Shown piece after piece: positions 50,570-62,700 of a stretch of DNA of 64,000 nucleotides; position 1 is the first letter of the stretch, and each line of letters begins with the position of its first letter. The stretch is from Hippopus hippopus (lineage: Eukaryota; Mollusca; Bivalvia; Cardiida; Cardiidae). Below the pieces are notes generated by a model. The model did not search any database. It was given only the letters and a program-made list of their open reading frames with translations, and had not been told where the DNA came from. A program made the translations under genes and the position numbers. The stretch is taken from assembly GCA_946811185.2 (NCBI GenBank), contig OX328109.1:11816255-11880254 (forward strand). The letters are read 5' to 3'.

Positions 50570-51868
50570 ATGGACATTTTAAGAATTACCGAACCAATTT
50601 TAAAAGATGATAGTATTGATGAGTATGAACACCATGAGTATGAACCAATCACTGGTACAAACCTCAACAACTCGGGAGGAGATATTAGAATTAGTATCGA
50701 AACCCAAGATATTTTTACTCATCCCACTGAGAGTTATTTACTTATAGAAGGCAAATTAGAATTAAGAGCTGGTGGTAATTATATTGCTAATGCAAATATT
50801 TCTTTAACAAACAATGGTCTCATGTATCTTTTTAAGAATATTAAGTATCAACTTTCAGGTATGGAAATTGAATCCGTATTACATCCTGGACATGCTACTA
50901 CAATGCTTGGGTTGTTAAAATATCCGGATGATTTTTCTAAATCACAAGGGTTAAATCAATGTTGGTATAAGGACACCAACGTCGCTGCTGATGGTGATCC
51001 TGCTGCTGCTGCCTATAACTTGGGTTTTGCTGTAAGAAGAAATTATATTGTTGGTGGTACCGTTCCAACTGGTAGCTTTAGCTTCAGAGTTCCATTAAAA
51101 CATATATTTGGTTTTTGTGATGATTATGATAAGATATTGTATGGGATGAAGCAAACTCTCACATTAACAAGAAATGATGATGATGATGCAATTTTTAGAG
51201 CTAATGGTGTTGGTGCTGGTGGAATTACTTTAACTAAAATATCCTGGTTTATGCCGCACGTGCTACCTGCAGATGGAGAGAAGATGGAACTTTATAAACT
51301 CATCGAGAAAAAAGAAAAATTTCCAGTTGGATATAGAATGAGACAGTGCGACTCTATCGCGGTTCCTCAGTCAACATCATTTACCTGGAGACTTTCTGTC
51401 AAATCATCACCTGAAGTGCCACGTTTTATCATTGTTGGCTTTCAGACTGGTAAAAGTGGTAATCAAGAGGAAAATCCAGCCATATTTGATCATGAAAACG
51501 TTAAAAATATTTATGTTACGCTAAATTCTACTAGATATCCCGCTGTTGACTATAATCTTGATTTTACTATGAACCATTTTAGTAGAGTGTATGGCGACGC
51601 TGCTCTATTTAGATCTAAGTTTTATAACATGAATGAAATGGTGTCAAACCCTAACATTACTCCCCCAGATTATAAAACCCTTTATCCTTTGTTTGTGTTT
51701 GACGTTTCCAAACAGAGTGAGAGATTAAAATACTCAGTCACCGATATCCAAATCAAAGCATTTTTTACTGTAAATGTGCCTGCGAACACAGAGGCATATG
51801 CTGTTATTATTAGTGATAGACTAATTAACTTCCAGTCTGATGGAAATAAAATGAGTGTAGTGTATTAA
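50570..51868 (+). CDS. Double-jelly-roll major capsid protein
   Basis: 432-aa intact. Blocks LKYPDDFSKSQGLNQCWY, GSFSFRVPLKHIFGFCDDY, KEKFPVGYRMRQCDSIAVPQ, PRFIIVGFQTGKSG and SDRLINFQSDGNKM are the conserved core of the double-jelly-roll hexon-like capsid proteins of Polinton-like elements. It forms the icosahedral shell. Starts behind TTATTATAAA-ATG; its family identity supports the virus-like nature of the element. Confidence 0.9.
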   Translation: MDILRITEPILKDDSIDEYEHHEYEPITGTNLNNSGGDIRISIETQDIFTHPTESYLLIEGKLELRAGGNYIANANISLTNNGLMYLFKNIKYQLSGMEIESVLHPGHATTMLGLLKYPDDFSKSQGLNQCWYKDTNVAADGDPAAAAYNLGFAVRRNYIVGGTVPTGSFSFRVPLKHIFGFCDDYDKILYGMKQTLTLTRNDDDDAIFRANGVGAGGITLTKISWFMPHVLPADGEKMELYKLIEKKEKFPVGYRMRQCDSIAVPQSTSFTWRLSVKSSPEVPRFIIVGFQTGKSGNQEENPAIFDHENVKNIYVTLNSTRYPAVDYNLDFTMNHFSRVYGDAALFRSKFYNMNEMVSNPNITPPDYKTLYPLFVFDVSKQSERLKYSVTDIQIKAFFTVNVPANTEAYAVIISDRLINFQSDGNKMSVVY

Positions 51869-51890
51869 GATATTTTTTCCTATATAAAAA

Positions 51891-52238
51891 ATGATAAAGG
51901 TTACAGATTTAAAAAAAATTCTTAAAGAAAATAATATAAATTTTTATGGTTATTGGAATAAAAAACGGTTAGAGGAGTTGGTAGAAGAACATGGTTTGTT
52001 ACCGGAGGAGTCGTCTAAGCTACTAAAAAAAGAAAGAAGCAAAGACTCTAAGTATGATAGATTAAAGACTATTATGCATAATCCTAAGAAAGTTACTTTA
52101 GAGGATGTTGAAACTGGCGAGATAAAAACCTTTCCATCGATTTATAAGGCTAGTAAATTTATAGATCGATGTCCGCAAATTATTAAGATCTATAATGGAA
52201 GAATTTGGAATAATAAATATAAGATTAACATTCAGTAA
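51891..52238 (+). CDS. SAP plus NUMOD1 DNA-binding protein
   Basis: 115-aa intact. Residues 1-37 (VTDLKKILKENNINFYGYWN then KKRLEELVEEHG) look like a SAP/LEM-type helix-extended-helix module. Residues about 60-108 (VTLEDVETGEIKTFPSIYKA then SKFIDRCPQII) match the NUMOD1 module found as a DNA-reading tail of homing endonucleases. No nuclease domain is present. Likely a small DNA-binding factor for replication or terminal recognition; inference. Confidence 0.6.
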   Translation: MIKVTDLKKILKENNINFYGYWNKKRLEELVEEHGLLPEESSKLLKKERSKDSKYDRLKTIMHNPKKVTLEDVETGEIKTFPSIYKASKFIDRCPQIIKIYNGRIWNNKYKINIQ

Positions 52239-52326
52239 TTTTATTATGACAATGACGAAGTTGTAATAATAAAATTTTTTGAAATAAAAAAATAGTTTAA
52301 GTTTTTTTTATTATATATAAAAAAAG

Positions 52327-55300
52327 ATGAGTTTCCTAAATAGAATTACGAGTGCAGCAAGACAAGCTGCGTCTAATGTTTACTCAGCTGTTGTTCCGGA
52401 ATCTATACAAAGAAGAGTAACTGATTTTGGTAACTGGCTAACTGGTAATGTGGAGACAACACAGATACCACAAGTGTTGGATGAAATTGTTGCCCACGTT
52501 AGAGAAAATTACCCTCCAAGACTACCGTTTGAGATTAGAGCTTCTCAATCCGCATTTAGAGGGTATGCTACACAACATGTTATAGAGGGTATCGAAAATT
52601 ATAGCCCACAAAGATTTTTCGCAGACACGTGGATGCCTCTTATAAACACTCTTAGAAATAATTTACAAACAAAGGTAAAACTTGTACTTAGGTGTAAATT
52701 ATGGTTAATGACAAATCTTGACCAAGGTCCCGTTGAACGTGCTTTTCATAGTAGTCATCATTTAAATTTAAACGGGGGAGAAATAGAGGATTTGTTGAAT
52801 AGAATGATAGATGAAGTTTTAGAAAATTTAGCTAAGTTCCAAAGAGAAGGTAGTGGTTGGACCTTTGGAAGTATAGTGCAATTAGAACTACATACAGCTG
52901 TTTATGATCCTTTAAGAGCTAATGGTTGGTTACCTTTGCCAGAGTGGATTGCTAACAAAAAAGCAGTTATCAATATGAAAAATAACGATGACAAATGCTT
53001 TTTATGGTGTGTTTTAAGAGCGCTAAACCCTAAAGAGCGTAATGCAGAAAAAGTTGACAAGGCTTTACAAGCAAAGGAAAGTGACTTAAACATGGAGGGG
53101 ATAGAGTATCCTGTTTCGGTTGAAGATATCAATAAGTTTGAAAAACAAAATCCTGAAATTAGTGTAAACGTGTATGGATATAAGGAATATATTTATCCTC
53201 TTAGGCTTACATAAAGATGAAAAAAGTAAACATGTTGATCTTCTTTTTACTAAAAATGAGGAAAATATGCACTATGCTGTCATAAAAAACTTTAATAGAT
53301 TAGTAAAAAAACAAATAACAAATACTCATAATGGAAATATAGAATGTTGTAAACGATGTCTAAATCATTTTGGTACTAAAGAACTTTTGGAAAAACATAA
53401 AAAATACTGTAACGAACACGAACCTATTAGTTTAGAGATGCCAGAATCAGGTACCATGTTAGCTTTTGAAAACCATTCTAGAAAACTTGTGGTTCCCTTT
53501 GTTGTATACGCTGATTTTGAAAGTGTATTGGAACCAATACACACATGCCAACCAAACCCAGAAAAAAGTTATACTATACAACGTCAAAAACATGTACCTT
53601 GTAGTTTTTACTATATTATAAAATGTTTTGATGATTTTGTGTGTGCTCCTATAAAAAGAAGTTATGTTGGAGAAAATGCTGAGGAAGTTTTTATAAAATG
53701 GTTAAAAGGTGATATAAAAGAAATTCATCAACGGTACCACCAAAACCCAAAGCCTATTAAAATTACAATAGAGGAAAAAACGAAACATGCACAACAAACA
53801 CACTGTTGGATTTGTGGTGGAAAATTTAATCATTCTAATTATAGAGTAAGAGATCATTGTCATTTTACAGGTAAATATAGAGGCGCCGCGCATAATGAAT
53901 GCAACCTAAAAGCTAAAAATGCTAACTTCACACCTGTATACCTACATAATCTTAGTGGATATGATGCACATCTTTTTATTAAATGCCTTGGCAAATCTGA
54001 AGGGAAGATTGATTGCATTCCAAACAATGAAGAGAAATATATTAGTTTTAGTAAAGACATTTGGGTAGGAAAAAATGTAAACCATAAAATTAGATTCCTT
54101 GATAGTTTTAAGTTTATGAGTTCTAGTTTGGATAAACTTTCAAGTAACTTAGAGGAAAGTCAATTAAGAATTTTATCAAAATATTTTACTAGCTCCCTGC
54201 TGCCCTTGGTTAGGAGAAAAGGAGTTTTTCCTTATGAGTACCTTGATTCATTCGATAAACTTAAAGAAAAGAAATTACCACCCAAAGAAGCATTTTACTC
54301 GAGTTTAAACAAAGAAGGAATTACGGATGAAGATTACGCTCATGCACAAAAGGTTTGGAAAGCTTTTAATATGAAAACGTCGAAGGATTACTTAGAACTT
54401 TACAATAAAATAGATGTATTGCTTTTAGCGGATGTTTTTGAAAACTTTAGAGATGTTTGCCGTGAAAACTATGACTTAGATCCTAGTTGGTATTATACTG
54501 CTCCTGGTTTAGCTTGGGATGCAGCATTGAAAATAACGAGAGTAAACCTAGAGCTTTTATCTGATCCTGATATGCTTTTAATGGTAGAAAGGGGTATCAG
54601 AGGAGGTGTTACCATGTGTAGTAAAAGATATGCAAAAGCAAATAATGAGGATATGGGTGAATTATATGATTCTAGTAAACCATCAAAATATTTATTATAT
54701 ATAGATGCAAACAGCCTTTACCCTTGGGCAATGAGTCGTCCTATTCCTACACACGGTTTTAAATGGATGGTGGGTAAAGAATTAGAAATTTGGCAAAAAA
54801 TACCGTGTATATTAGAAGTAGATTTAGAATATCCTAAAGAATTGCACGATTTGTACAATGACTTTCCTTTAGCACCTGAACGTTTAAAGATAGAAAAAGT
54901 AGAAAAACTTATTCCAAACTTAAATAACAAAAACAATTATATTATTCATCATGAAGCTTTAAAAACATGTGTTGATTTAGGTTTAAAGATTACTAAAATA
55001 CATCGAGGAATTAAGTTTGAGGAAAGCTCATGGCTTAAGTCATATATTAATACAAACATTGAACTAAAAAAAGCAGCTAAAAATAATTTCGAGAAAGATT
55101 TTTTTAAGTTGATGAATAATTCAGTCTTTGGTAAGACTATGGAAAACCTGAGAAATAGAGTAACGATAGAACTGGTTTCTAGTAAGGAGCGTTATAGGAA
55201 ATTGGTAGCAAAACCAAACTATAACCACACAACAATATTCGATGAAAATCTAACAGCGGTACACATGAAAAACACTAAGTTAAAATATAATAAACCTATT

Positions 55301-55882
55301 TACTCAGGATTAAGCATTTTAGATATTAGTAAAACGCATATGCAAAAAACTTATTATAACTACCTTAAAGATAAGTATGGTGAAAATGTTAGAATGTGTT
55401 ATACTGATACAGATAGTTTTATTCTTGAGATAGAAACTAAAAAATTGTATAAGGATATGGAAAAAGATGTGTTTGAAATTTTTGATACAAGCAATTATCC
55501 TAAAGATCATTTCTTAAAAAATAATTGTAATGCGAGAGTAGTTGGAAAGTTCAAAGATGAGTTAGGTGGTAAGACTATGACTGAGTTTGTTGGTCTAGGA
55601 GCAAAAATGTATGCTTATAAAACTTTAGATGGTGAGGAGGATAAAAGATGTAAAGGTGTTAAAAAAGCGGTTATCAAGAAAGAGATAAACTTTAATAATT
55701 ACAAAGAGTGTTTGCTTACAGAAAAGGATCAGTATAGAAAGATGACTGTTTTAAGAAGTAGGGGTCATAATATGTATACTGAAGAGTTAAACAAAAAAGC
55801 GTTAGGATCAAGTGATGATAAAAGGTTTGTTTTGGAAAACAAGATTGACACATTAGCTTGGGGGCATCATAAAATAAAATAA
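52327..55882 (+). pseudogene. Protein-primed family B DNA polymerase, one 1-nt frameshift
   Basis: About 1184 codons. Order: N-terminal domain (possibly holding the priming protein; inference), KCFLWCVLRALNP block, C2H2-like finger CCKRCLNHFG and HKKYCNEH, Exo I YADFES, inserted Cys-His module (CWICGGKF, DHCHFTGKYRG), Exo II HNLSGYDAH, Exo III NKIDVLLLADVF, motif A YIDANSLYP, motif B NNSVFGKT and motif C YTDTDSF. The only break is an added T near 53211-53214, dividing 52327-53214 from the rest. The rest (to TAA 55880-55882) is uninterrupted. Its 3' 198 bp are part of the right terminal repeat. Confidence 0.9.
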
Positions 55883-56581
55883 AATATAAAAATATAACTT
55901 TTTTATTTTAAAAGTTATATTTTTGATTTATGATTTAAAAATAAAATGGTTGTTGTGTTAGTGCTGCTTTTTGGGTCATGTACTGATCACGTGCTTTTTC
56001 AATTTCGTAGGTAAACTTGACCAGGTCGTACTCGGTTGGTTTTGTCTCGGAGCATACAAAAGCCTTCAGTCTTTCAATGAGTGGTTGCATCATCTGCGGC
56101 TAGACATACTGCTGTTGTGGTTGCATCATTGGTTGTTGACATGAATATAAAGGTTGACGTGTAATTATTGGTTGATAAACTGGTTGTGGGCATAAATTTT
56201 ATTTTAATTCCATATAAAATTTCTTTTCTAATAATTCTTCTATCTCAGATATTAATTTTTCATATTCATTTAATATTTCCGCGTTATATAAAGGAATAAA
56301 TTCTCTATATGTGTTTTCCATTGTAAAAATTTTTACAATATTTTTTAAAAACTTTTTTTAAAATTTCAAAATATTTTTTTATATAATTTCATCTATAAAA
56401 TCTTTTTATAAATTTTTTTTTTATAAATTTTTTTTTATAAATTTTTTTATAAATTTTTTTTATAATTTTTTTTTTAAATCCGAGGATTGGAGGATTTAAA
56501 AATTTGAATTTTTCGAATCGCATTGGGGTTTTGCCTAGTTATTTTGGGTTTTGAGCTGGGTAACCCATATTATATACTACT
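55685..56581 (-). repeat. Right terminal inverted repeat of copy 2
   Basis: 897 bp inverted against 39505-40375. It overlaps the last 66 codons of polB and contains a mirror copy of the TIR gene. Small indels in the A/T tracts account for the length difference. Confidence 0.9.
55935..56321 (-). pseudogene. TIR-borne 128-aa gene, right copy with two stops
   Basis: Same length and start as 39739-40125, but codon 41 is TAA and codon 74 is TAG. The remaining sequence is near identical. The left copy is intact, so the two repeats are no longer kept identical. Confidence 0.85.
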
Positions 56582-56587
56582 AATACC
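56582..56587 (+). repeat. Target-site duplication, right (AATACC)
   Basis: Same hexamer as 39499-39504. Joining the flanks across it restores the host fold-back repeat start AACCCTTTACCAAACAATAC continued by CGAGTTTTAAC. Confidence 0.9.
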
Positions 56588-58140
56588 GAGTTTTAACAAA
56601 CTTTTTCGAAAACCATTTCAATAATTTGAACCACGTCTAAACTGTCGACTTCAAATGCTTTGGATTTTGATAAGTCCAAAGTTTTGCAGTTTACTAAAAT
56701 TTTTAGTCAAATAAGCCATCACTCTCATTGTTCAAATCCTTTTAGCAAACTTTTAAAATCCCGACTTTTAAAGACCCTGAGAAAAATAGCCTTTGAAAAC
56801 ATTGTGGGAAAAGGAGAAAATTCTAGTTACAAAAATTGTCTCCTTTTACAATGTCTTCTAGCCTTTTTGAACAAAATTCCATTTTTGAGTCACACTTATT
56901 GTTGTTGTCCTTAAATGCTTTTAACTTGGACAACTCAAAATTTTGTCGTTCTGTAAAGAATACATTTATAAAAATTGCCATAGATGGTCTGATTGTTCAA
57001 CAGGTGCCGTTCAACACATGTCAGACATTGCCAAGTTGGTAAAGTCCAGGGCTTGAAACCCGGGGATCGCAGGTTCGATTTATTTTAACTATTAACCTTT
57101 TACCACACAATTCCGAGTTTAAAAAGAAAGAAAGAAAAAGAAATATTTTGTAAACATTGTGGGAAGAGTAGAAGGTGCTGGTAACGATGTTTTCTATTAA
57201 GTTTCATTAGTTGAGCCATATGAAATTGAAGTGTGCAAATGTTTTCAACTAGGAGGAGTATTTTTTTTTTTTTTTTGTAAAGGATTCGAGTGGTGGTAAA
57301 TTTTTGTAATAAGAAAAAAAGAGATTTATTGTGTGCAAAGAGACACCGACAGACCATTTCTTGAAAGTTGGAATACAATAAAGTTTGAGTTTCTAGAGCA
57401 AATTCTGACCGAAGAAGATATCAAGTCTTCTTAGTTGGATTTTTTACATCCCTCTTAATCGATGACTATCGTAACGACGAAGGTCAGTTCAAATTTTAAA
57501 CCTTCCTTTCCTTATAGAAATAGTAGTTCAAGTTTCATTCTTAGGAGAGAAATATGTGTTAAAACTGTTTTCATAATAAAGCTGGTAAAGGGTTAGCCGG
57601 GTGTTCATTTGATCTCGGTACATCACTGCCGTAGTGGGTGACACTTGATCTTTGCTAAACACAGACTAACACGTGTCATAGAAATATGTCTGCCCTGTTC
57701 AATTCTAAGCTGATCATTTGTAAATACAGTACATGTATATAGGATTTGGATATATCAACTTTTTTACATAGGGTAAGTCCATTCTCATTTTTGAGTTCAA
57801 AAGATCCATAAACTGCAGCTTGCAATTCATTATTTTTTTTAATTATTGTCTTTTAAATCTAAGGCAGTTTGCTAGAAATTAATTATTTCTTTCTCGGGTG
57901 TTCATAATGTAGTCTGCATACGAAAGTTTTTATCAAAACCAACAGGAGACAGCGCTTGTGTTATAACTCTATTTTCTGTAGGATACCGAAAAATTGATAA
58001 ATTGACAGTTTTTGCATCTTCGAAAGTGATAATTGATACAACTACCAACACGGCTGATTTTAGGCATATTTTTATCGTTTTTACGTTGAATTTCATTTCT
58101 GAAATGTCACAAAATAACTATACAGGTATATTCAAGATAG
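56588..58140. other. Host non-coding sequence, repeats
   Basis: Contains fold-back repeat copies at 56740-56880 and 57095-57210 and a tRNA-like SINE head at about 57020-57080 (B box GGTTCGATTTA). No gene is recognised. Confidence 0.5.
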
Positions 58141-58556
58141 CGTTTGTTTTTACCTCGGCCCTTGTTGCTATCACGTGATCATCGAAAATGCCCGGATGTC
58201 CGACGTTATCTATACGCCGAATGTTTTAGTGGTCGAAATAGTAATGGGTCGAAATTGTTATCGGCCGAGATGCGACGTCTCGACAGCTCTGACAAGAGGA
58301 AATATGGTGTTTATTCATGTCCTGATCAAAATGAAGAAAGTGCAACTCCGGTTTACCAATCAACATACAAGGAACGCAATAATTTCAAGAAAACTAAAAT
58401 CTTACCGAGGTTTCGCAGTAGCTTTCATGTAGAGGGAGCACATATCGTCCGTGTAATTATTATTCACGTGATGCCTAAAAATAGGACATCAGAATCATTC
58501 CGAATAGTACGTGGCAACGTCTGTTGGGAGAGTTGGTAACGAACAATGCCTTTTTT
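58141..58556. other. Host sequence with weak ORFs
   Basis: Several frames of 60-130 codons are open on the plus strand, but none has motif or splice support. GC-richer than its surroundings. I see nothing certain. Confidence 0.3.
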
Positions 58557-58583
58557 GAAGGCGAGATTTTCATTCTCGCCTTC
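58557..58583. repeat. Hairpin GAAGGCGAGA / TCTCGCCTTC
   Basis: 10-base arms around a 7-base loop, preceded by a T run. A similarly built palindrome (AGAAGGTGATGA arms) lies at 63585-63613. Possibly ends of related short elements. Confidence 0.5.
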
Positions 58584-58940
58584 ATATGTCAGCGCTCGGC
58601 AGTTTGCTGCAAATGCCTCTGAACAGCATTATCTAAACGCCTTTCAAGTAGTTCGATACTTCTCGAGTACATAAGAACAAAATAATGTCGAGACCATTGT
58701 AAATCTAATCAGATCAGCAAGAAGAATTTTCAAAATTTCTAGAAGGAATGAAATCGAATTCTTAAAAAACATTGTTTTTGACAAATGCAAAATACTTTGG
58801 ATCAGTTGATTGTTACAATGGTATTGCTACAGCAACAAATAAACTGTAGTTGTAATAAGCCAATCGAAACTTACTAAAATGACGTCATTCGGACCTACTT
58901 CCACTCCACAACGCATAAACAACTAACCAGAGGGATCGTG

Positions 58941-59711
58941 TCACTCGTCACAACTCGGCCGATTCCGTACCTACATCTAACCTCGTCCGTATCAAGGAGA
59001 TTTCCATTTTGAAATGAGAATCACGTGATTCTATATATAGCTCACCACTGTCAGTCGTTTACCAACGACATAAACAACCTCGATGAAGTTATTTACATCT
59101 GTTTATCTGTCGGTGAAAACTTCAATCAGAATTGATAAACCATGTTAAATAATGAATGTACGAACTGTTTGTCAACTCAACTGAAACATAGTTAGAAAGT
59201 TTTCGATAGAAAATTGAAACTCAAGTTTTCTTTTTTAAGAGGAGCCTTACAATTTTCAGAACGGTAAACCGGCATATTTTCGGGTATGTACCGATCTGGT
59301 GCATATCAATCCACCAGATACTGCCGAGGGATCACTCGTCACAACTCGGCCGATTCCGTACCTACATCTAACCTCGTCCGTATAACGGTCGCTTCCATTT
59401 GAACTGCGAATCACGTGATCTTATACATGGCGCGCCACTGTCAGTCGTTTAGCAACGACATAAACAACCTCGATGAAGTTATTCACATCTGTTTATCTGT
59501 CGGTGAAAACTTTGATCGGAATTGATGAATAATGAATGTACGAACCGTTTACCAACTCAACTGAAACATAGTCAGAAAGATTTCGATAGAAAATTGAAAC
59601 TCAAGTTTTCTTTTTTTAAGAGGAGCCTTATAATTTTCAGAACGGTAAACCGGCGTATTTCCGGATATGTATCGATCTGATGCATATTAATCCACCAGAT
59701 ACAGCCGAGGG
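58941..59711 (+). repeat. 391-bp tandem duplication with promoter-like sequence
   Basis: ACTCGTCACAACTCGGCCGA starts at 58943 and again at 59334. Each copy has AATCACGTGATYYTATA, a TATATATA- or TATACAT-type box, then CACTGTCAGTCGTTTANCAA and a CCACCAGATAC end. A 43-bp tandem (GATGGCTCCCATCACCCGAG) follows at 59710-59790. May be a duplicated promoter; no gene assigned. Confidence 0.65.
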
Positions 59712-59799
59712 ATACGATGGCTCCCATCACCCGAGGTATGCCGAATGCCGAGGGATATGATGGCTCCCATCACCCGAGGTATGCCGAATGGGATCGTGT

Positions 59800-62700
59800 A
59801 TGTAAATTTACGACCCCTGAACTAACCAATCGGATAGCTTTTTTGAATGACGTATCGCTGACAGACCTCTTTTCTCTGTTGACAACATTATTCTGTCTTT
59901 ATGAGAAGTAAAATTTCAATGAAATAAATTTCTTTGAATCATCAAGTGTTTATACAAAATTTTCTCTTTCAAAGAAATTTCTTTTTCTTCTATCAAAGTT
60001 GTCCTTGACATTTTGATTAATGAATAGGTTATTGTTAGGCATCAGCGTGGCCCAGGTTTGATTCCGGAGACCCGTGAAAAGAAAAAGGTAAATCAGTTGA
60101 AATCACAATATGTGTCATTTCGAAGTAGTTCCGGCCAGCATAATGTACCGATGTATAGCAGGGGATAGCCTGGTTTCCAGTCTTATCGTTTCTTTCCTGA
60201 TATACGAGTATGATCGGACTATACTACGTCAAAAATGACAATAACATGATCTGTAACCGTTTTATCACGCAAAAAGTTTTAACTTCTTCTGTTGATCGTC
60301 ACGGTGCTTAACGTTCAGCAAGTATTCATAAATATTTAACCGTTTACCACTCACTTGTAACGACTCTGAAAAAGCAAGCTTTAAAAACATCGAGGGAAGA
60401 GGGGATATTGCTTGAAACCCTGAAACCGGCATTTTTTCCTTTTACCACAATGTTTCTACCCTATCAAGAGCAAATTTCGTCCCTAATTTGGGCCACCCTG
60501 AATTTGTCGTCTGCAAATGCTTTCAATTTCAACTTAGTCCGAAATTTCGTAAAGAATAAACGCTTATTGCAATGAATTGTTATCATAATCACTTACCTCC
60601 ATCATTATTAGAAATGAAATCTTTACGTAATATAATCCGTTTGTTTTCCTCGAAAAAATTTCCTTCAACTGCACTTCTTTTCAATACTGAATAATACAAT
60701 GATAAAATTATCCTGACACAGAGAATCCAACAGTCTTAGAATGCATCGGACGTGTTCATGTTTTTCTAAGGACACAGACCAAGGGCCTGTATCTGTGTAA
60801 CTGTATACGATATATTATTGTCGAATAAAGGAATATGGTGTATCTCAATTGACGGGTAGGCAATCATTTTGCTTTCATGTTTGCCGACAAGCTGAACGTA
60901 CATTCCGGTTACGCGGGATAAATGAAACACAAGCGTTAATGTCAACGAACCCTTAGACCGTCTGTCTCTTTTGCAGACAAGGAAGATGAATCTATGGTCT
61001 GCACAGAATATGCAATCTTATGTCGGATCTGCAGTGTGAGCTACCTTGTAATAATCCGACTAAACCAGCCCTGGATGGAGTTGCAATAATTAAGCATTTT
61101 TCCCGACATGGAAAATGCCAATTTCATCAATCCAGCGCTCTAAGGGTTAACAGGGTCAGAGATTACAAGAATCGTATAAACAGAGAACATCCTCGGACGT
61201 CCCTCATAGGACCTATGAAGTCAACCGTCAAATGATGTTGGTTATCCTTAATAGGATGGTAAACATTGTGCGAAACGGAGAAAATGTTCGTTGCCGGTAT
61301 TTTCTCATGTTCCTGCAAGGTTTCAAAATACTCTTCCTTTTTTTTTAAAAGCCCCATTCTTTAAGGTCATTAAAACTCAGCACATGTATTGTAATCTAAA
61401 AGTTAGATCTCCGTTTTGAACATCGAAAGTCGTTTGTTTTGCAACTCTTTTCAATCTTAATAAAATATATTTCAAATAAAATGGTAAACAATTAAAAAAA
61501 AAAAAGGCCTTTTAACCGAAAGACAAAATTTTTACAACCTCAGGGAAAAAAAAAAAACACTTTTCGAAATACTTTTGGAAAAGGAGAAAATGCTAGTAAC
61601 CAGTATTTTCTCCCTTTACCATTATGTTTTGTAGTTTTTCCCAGCCAAACGGCACATTTTCAGCTGCTCTTAACTTATCATCTGCTAATTGCTTTAATGT
61701 AGACGGCCCTAATTTTTTGTTATTTTCTAAAGGCTTTTGTAAAGGGTTACTAAGACCAGGGATCGTATATACACATGTAAGATCCCTGCTAAGATGGAAA
61801 AAATTGTCAGAAAGTCAAAAAAATAATGTTGATTATCATTATTTGCTACTTTTTCTACAATGCTTTCAAAAGCCTCTTTTTCAACATTGTTAAAAGTCAG
61901 TATTGTGATCTAAAAGGCCGAATCTCAGTTTCTATACTCTAAAGGGCACCTTTCTAGAAACTCTTTGCTCTCTCAATAAAATTGTCTATGGAATAAAATG
62001 GTAAAGACTTTCAAGAAATAAATCATCTCATAACAGTTTTAGACCTATCAAAATTTATTGCATTTTCAAGCAAAAACTATTCTTCAACCCTTTACCATAC
62101 CCTATCAAGTACTGTTTTAACAACCCTGAGAAAGAGGCCATTTAAAAACTTTATTTTGAAAGGGAGAAATTTTCTTAACTCTTTACAGGAAGAAAAAATT
62201 TCAAACTTGCCAAAATTGAATGCATTTTAAGGTAGCAATTTAAATCTGGCACCATTGATGGAACCTGTCTGAAATAGGATGGAAGACATTTCAGGAAAAG
62301 GAGAAAATGTTAGTTAGCCCCAAATTCTCCTTTTCACACCAAAAGTTCACAAGCCTTCTTCCTAAAGACCTTTTAAACTCATTATTGGGGTAATAGAGGG
62401 GTAGATCTAAGTATCTATACAACGAAAAAACATATACGGGTAACGGTAAATCTAAAACTCTTTGCTATCACATAAAATTTTTCCTTCAAATAAAATGGCA
62501 AAGAGTTTCAGAAAAGTCCTTTCGTTTTAATTTTTTTCAACACATTTTCACAAGCCTTCTTCTCCAAGTTTGTTAAAACTCAGGATAGTCAACCGGTCTC
62601 CATTGCCCAGGAACATTGCACAACCCTGTACACTTTGCTGTATCAGGAGAGGCGATTAAACTACAGGAAAATGTATCGCAATATGTCATGCTTATATTCA

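Larger units (their letters stand above)
39505..56581 (+). mobile_element. Complete Polinton/Maverick-type element, copy 2 (17,077 bp)
   Basis: It is bounded by inverted ends starting AGTAGTATATAATATGGGTT and by the AATACC duplication. It holds all hallmark genes: integrase, protein-primed polB, packaging ATPase, protease, major and minor capsid proteins. The gene order matches copy 1. Start signatures are TATAAAA-type. Frameshifts are seen in only three core genes (protease, integrase fusion, polB), and decayed pieces are limited to the RING-like remnant and the right-hand copy of the repeat-borne ORF. The AGTAGT terminal trinucleotide repeat fits slide-back protein-primed replication. It may be recently active or a recent endogenous virus. 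Confidence 0.95.

Noticed and set aside
58144..58539. 131-codon frame as a host gene
   Set aside because: No motif, no splice or promoter support, and a competing overlapping frame of similar length. Listed only as weak sequence.
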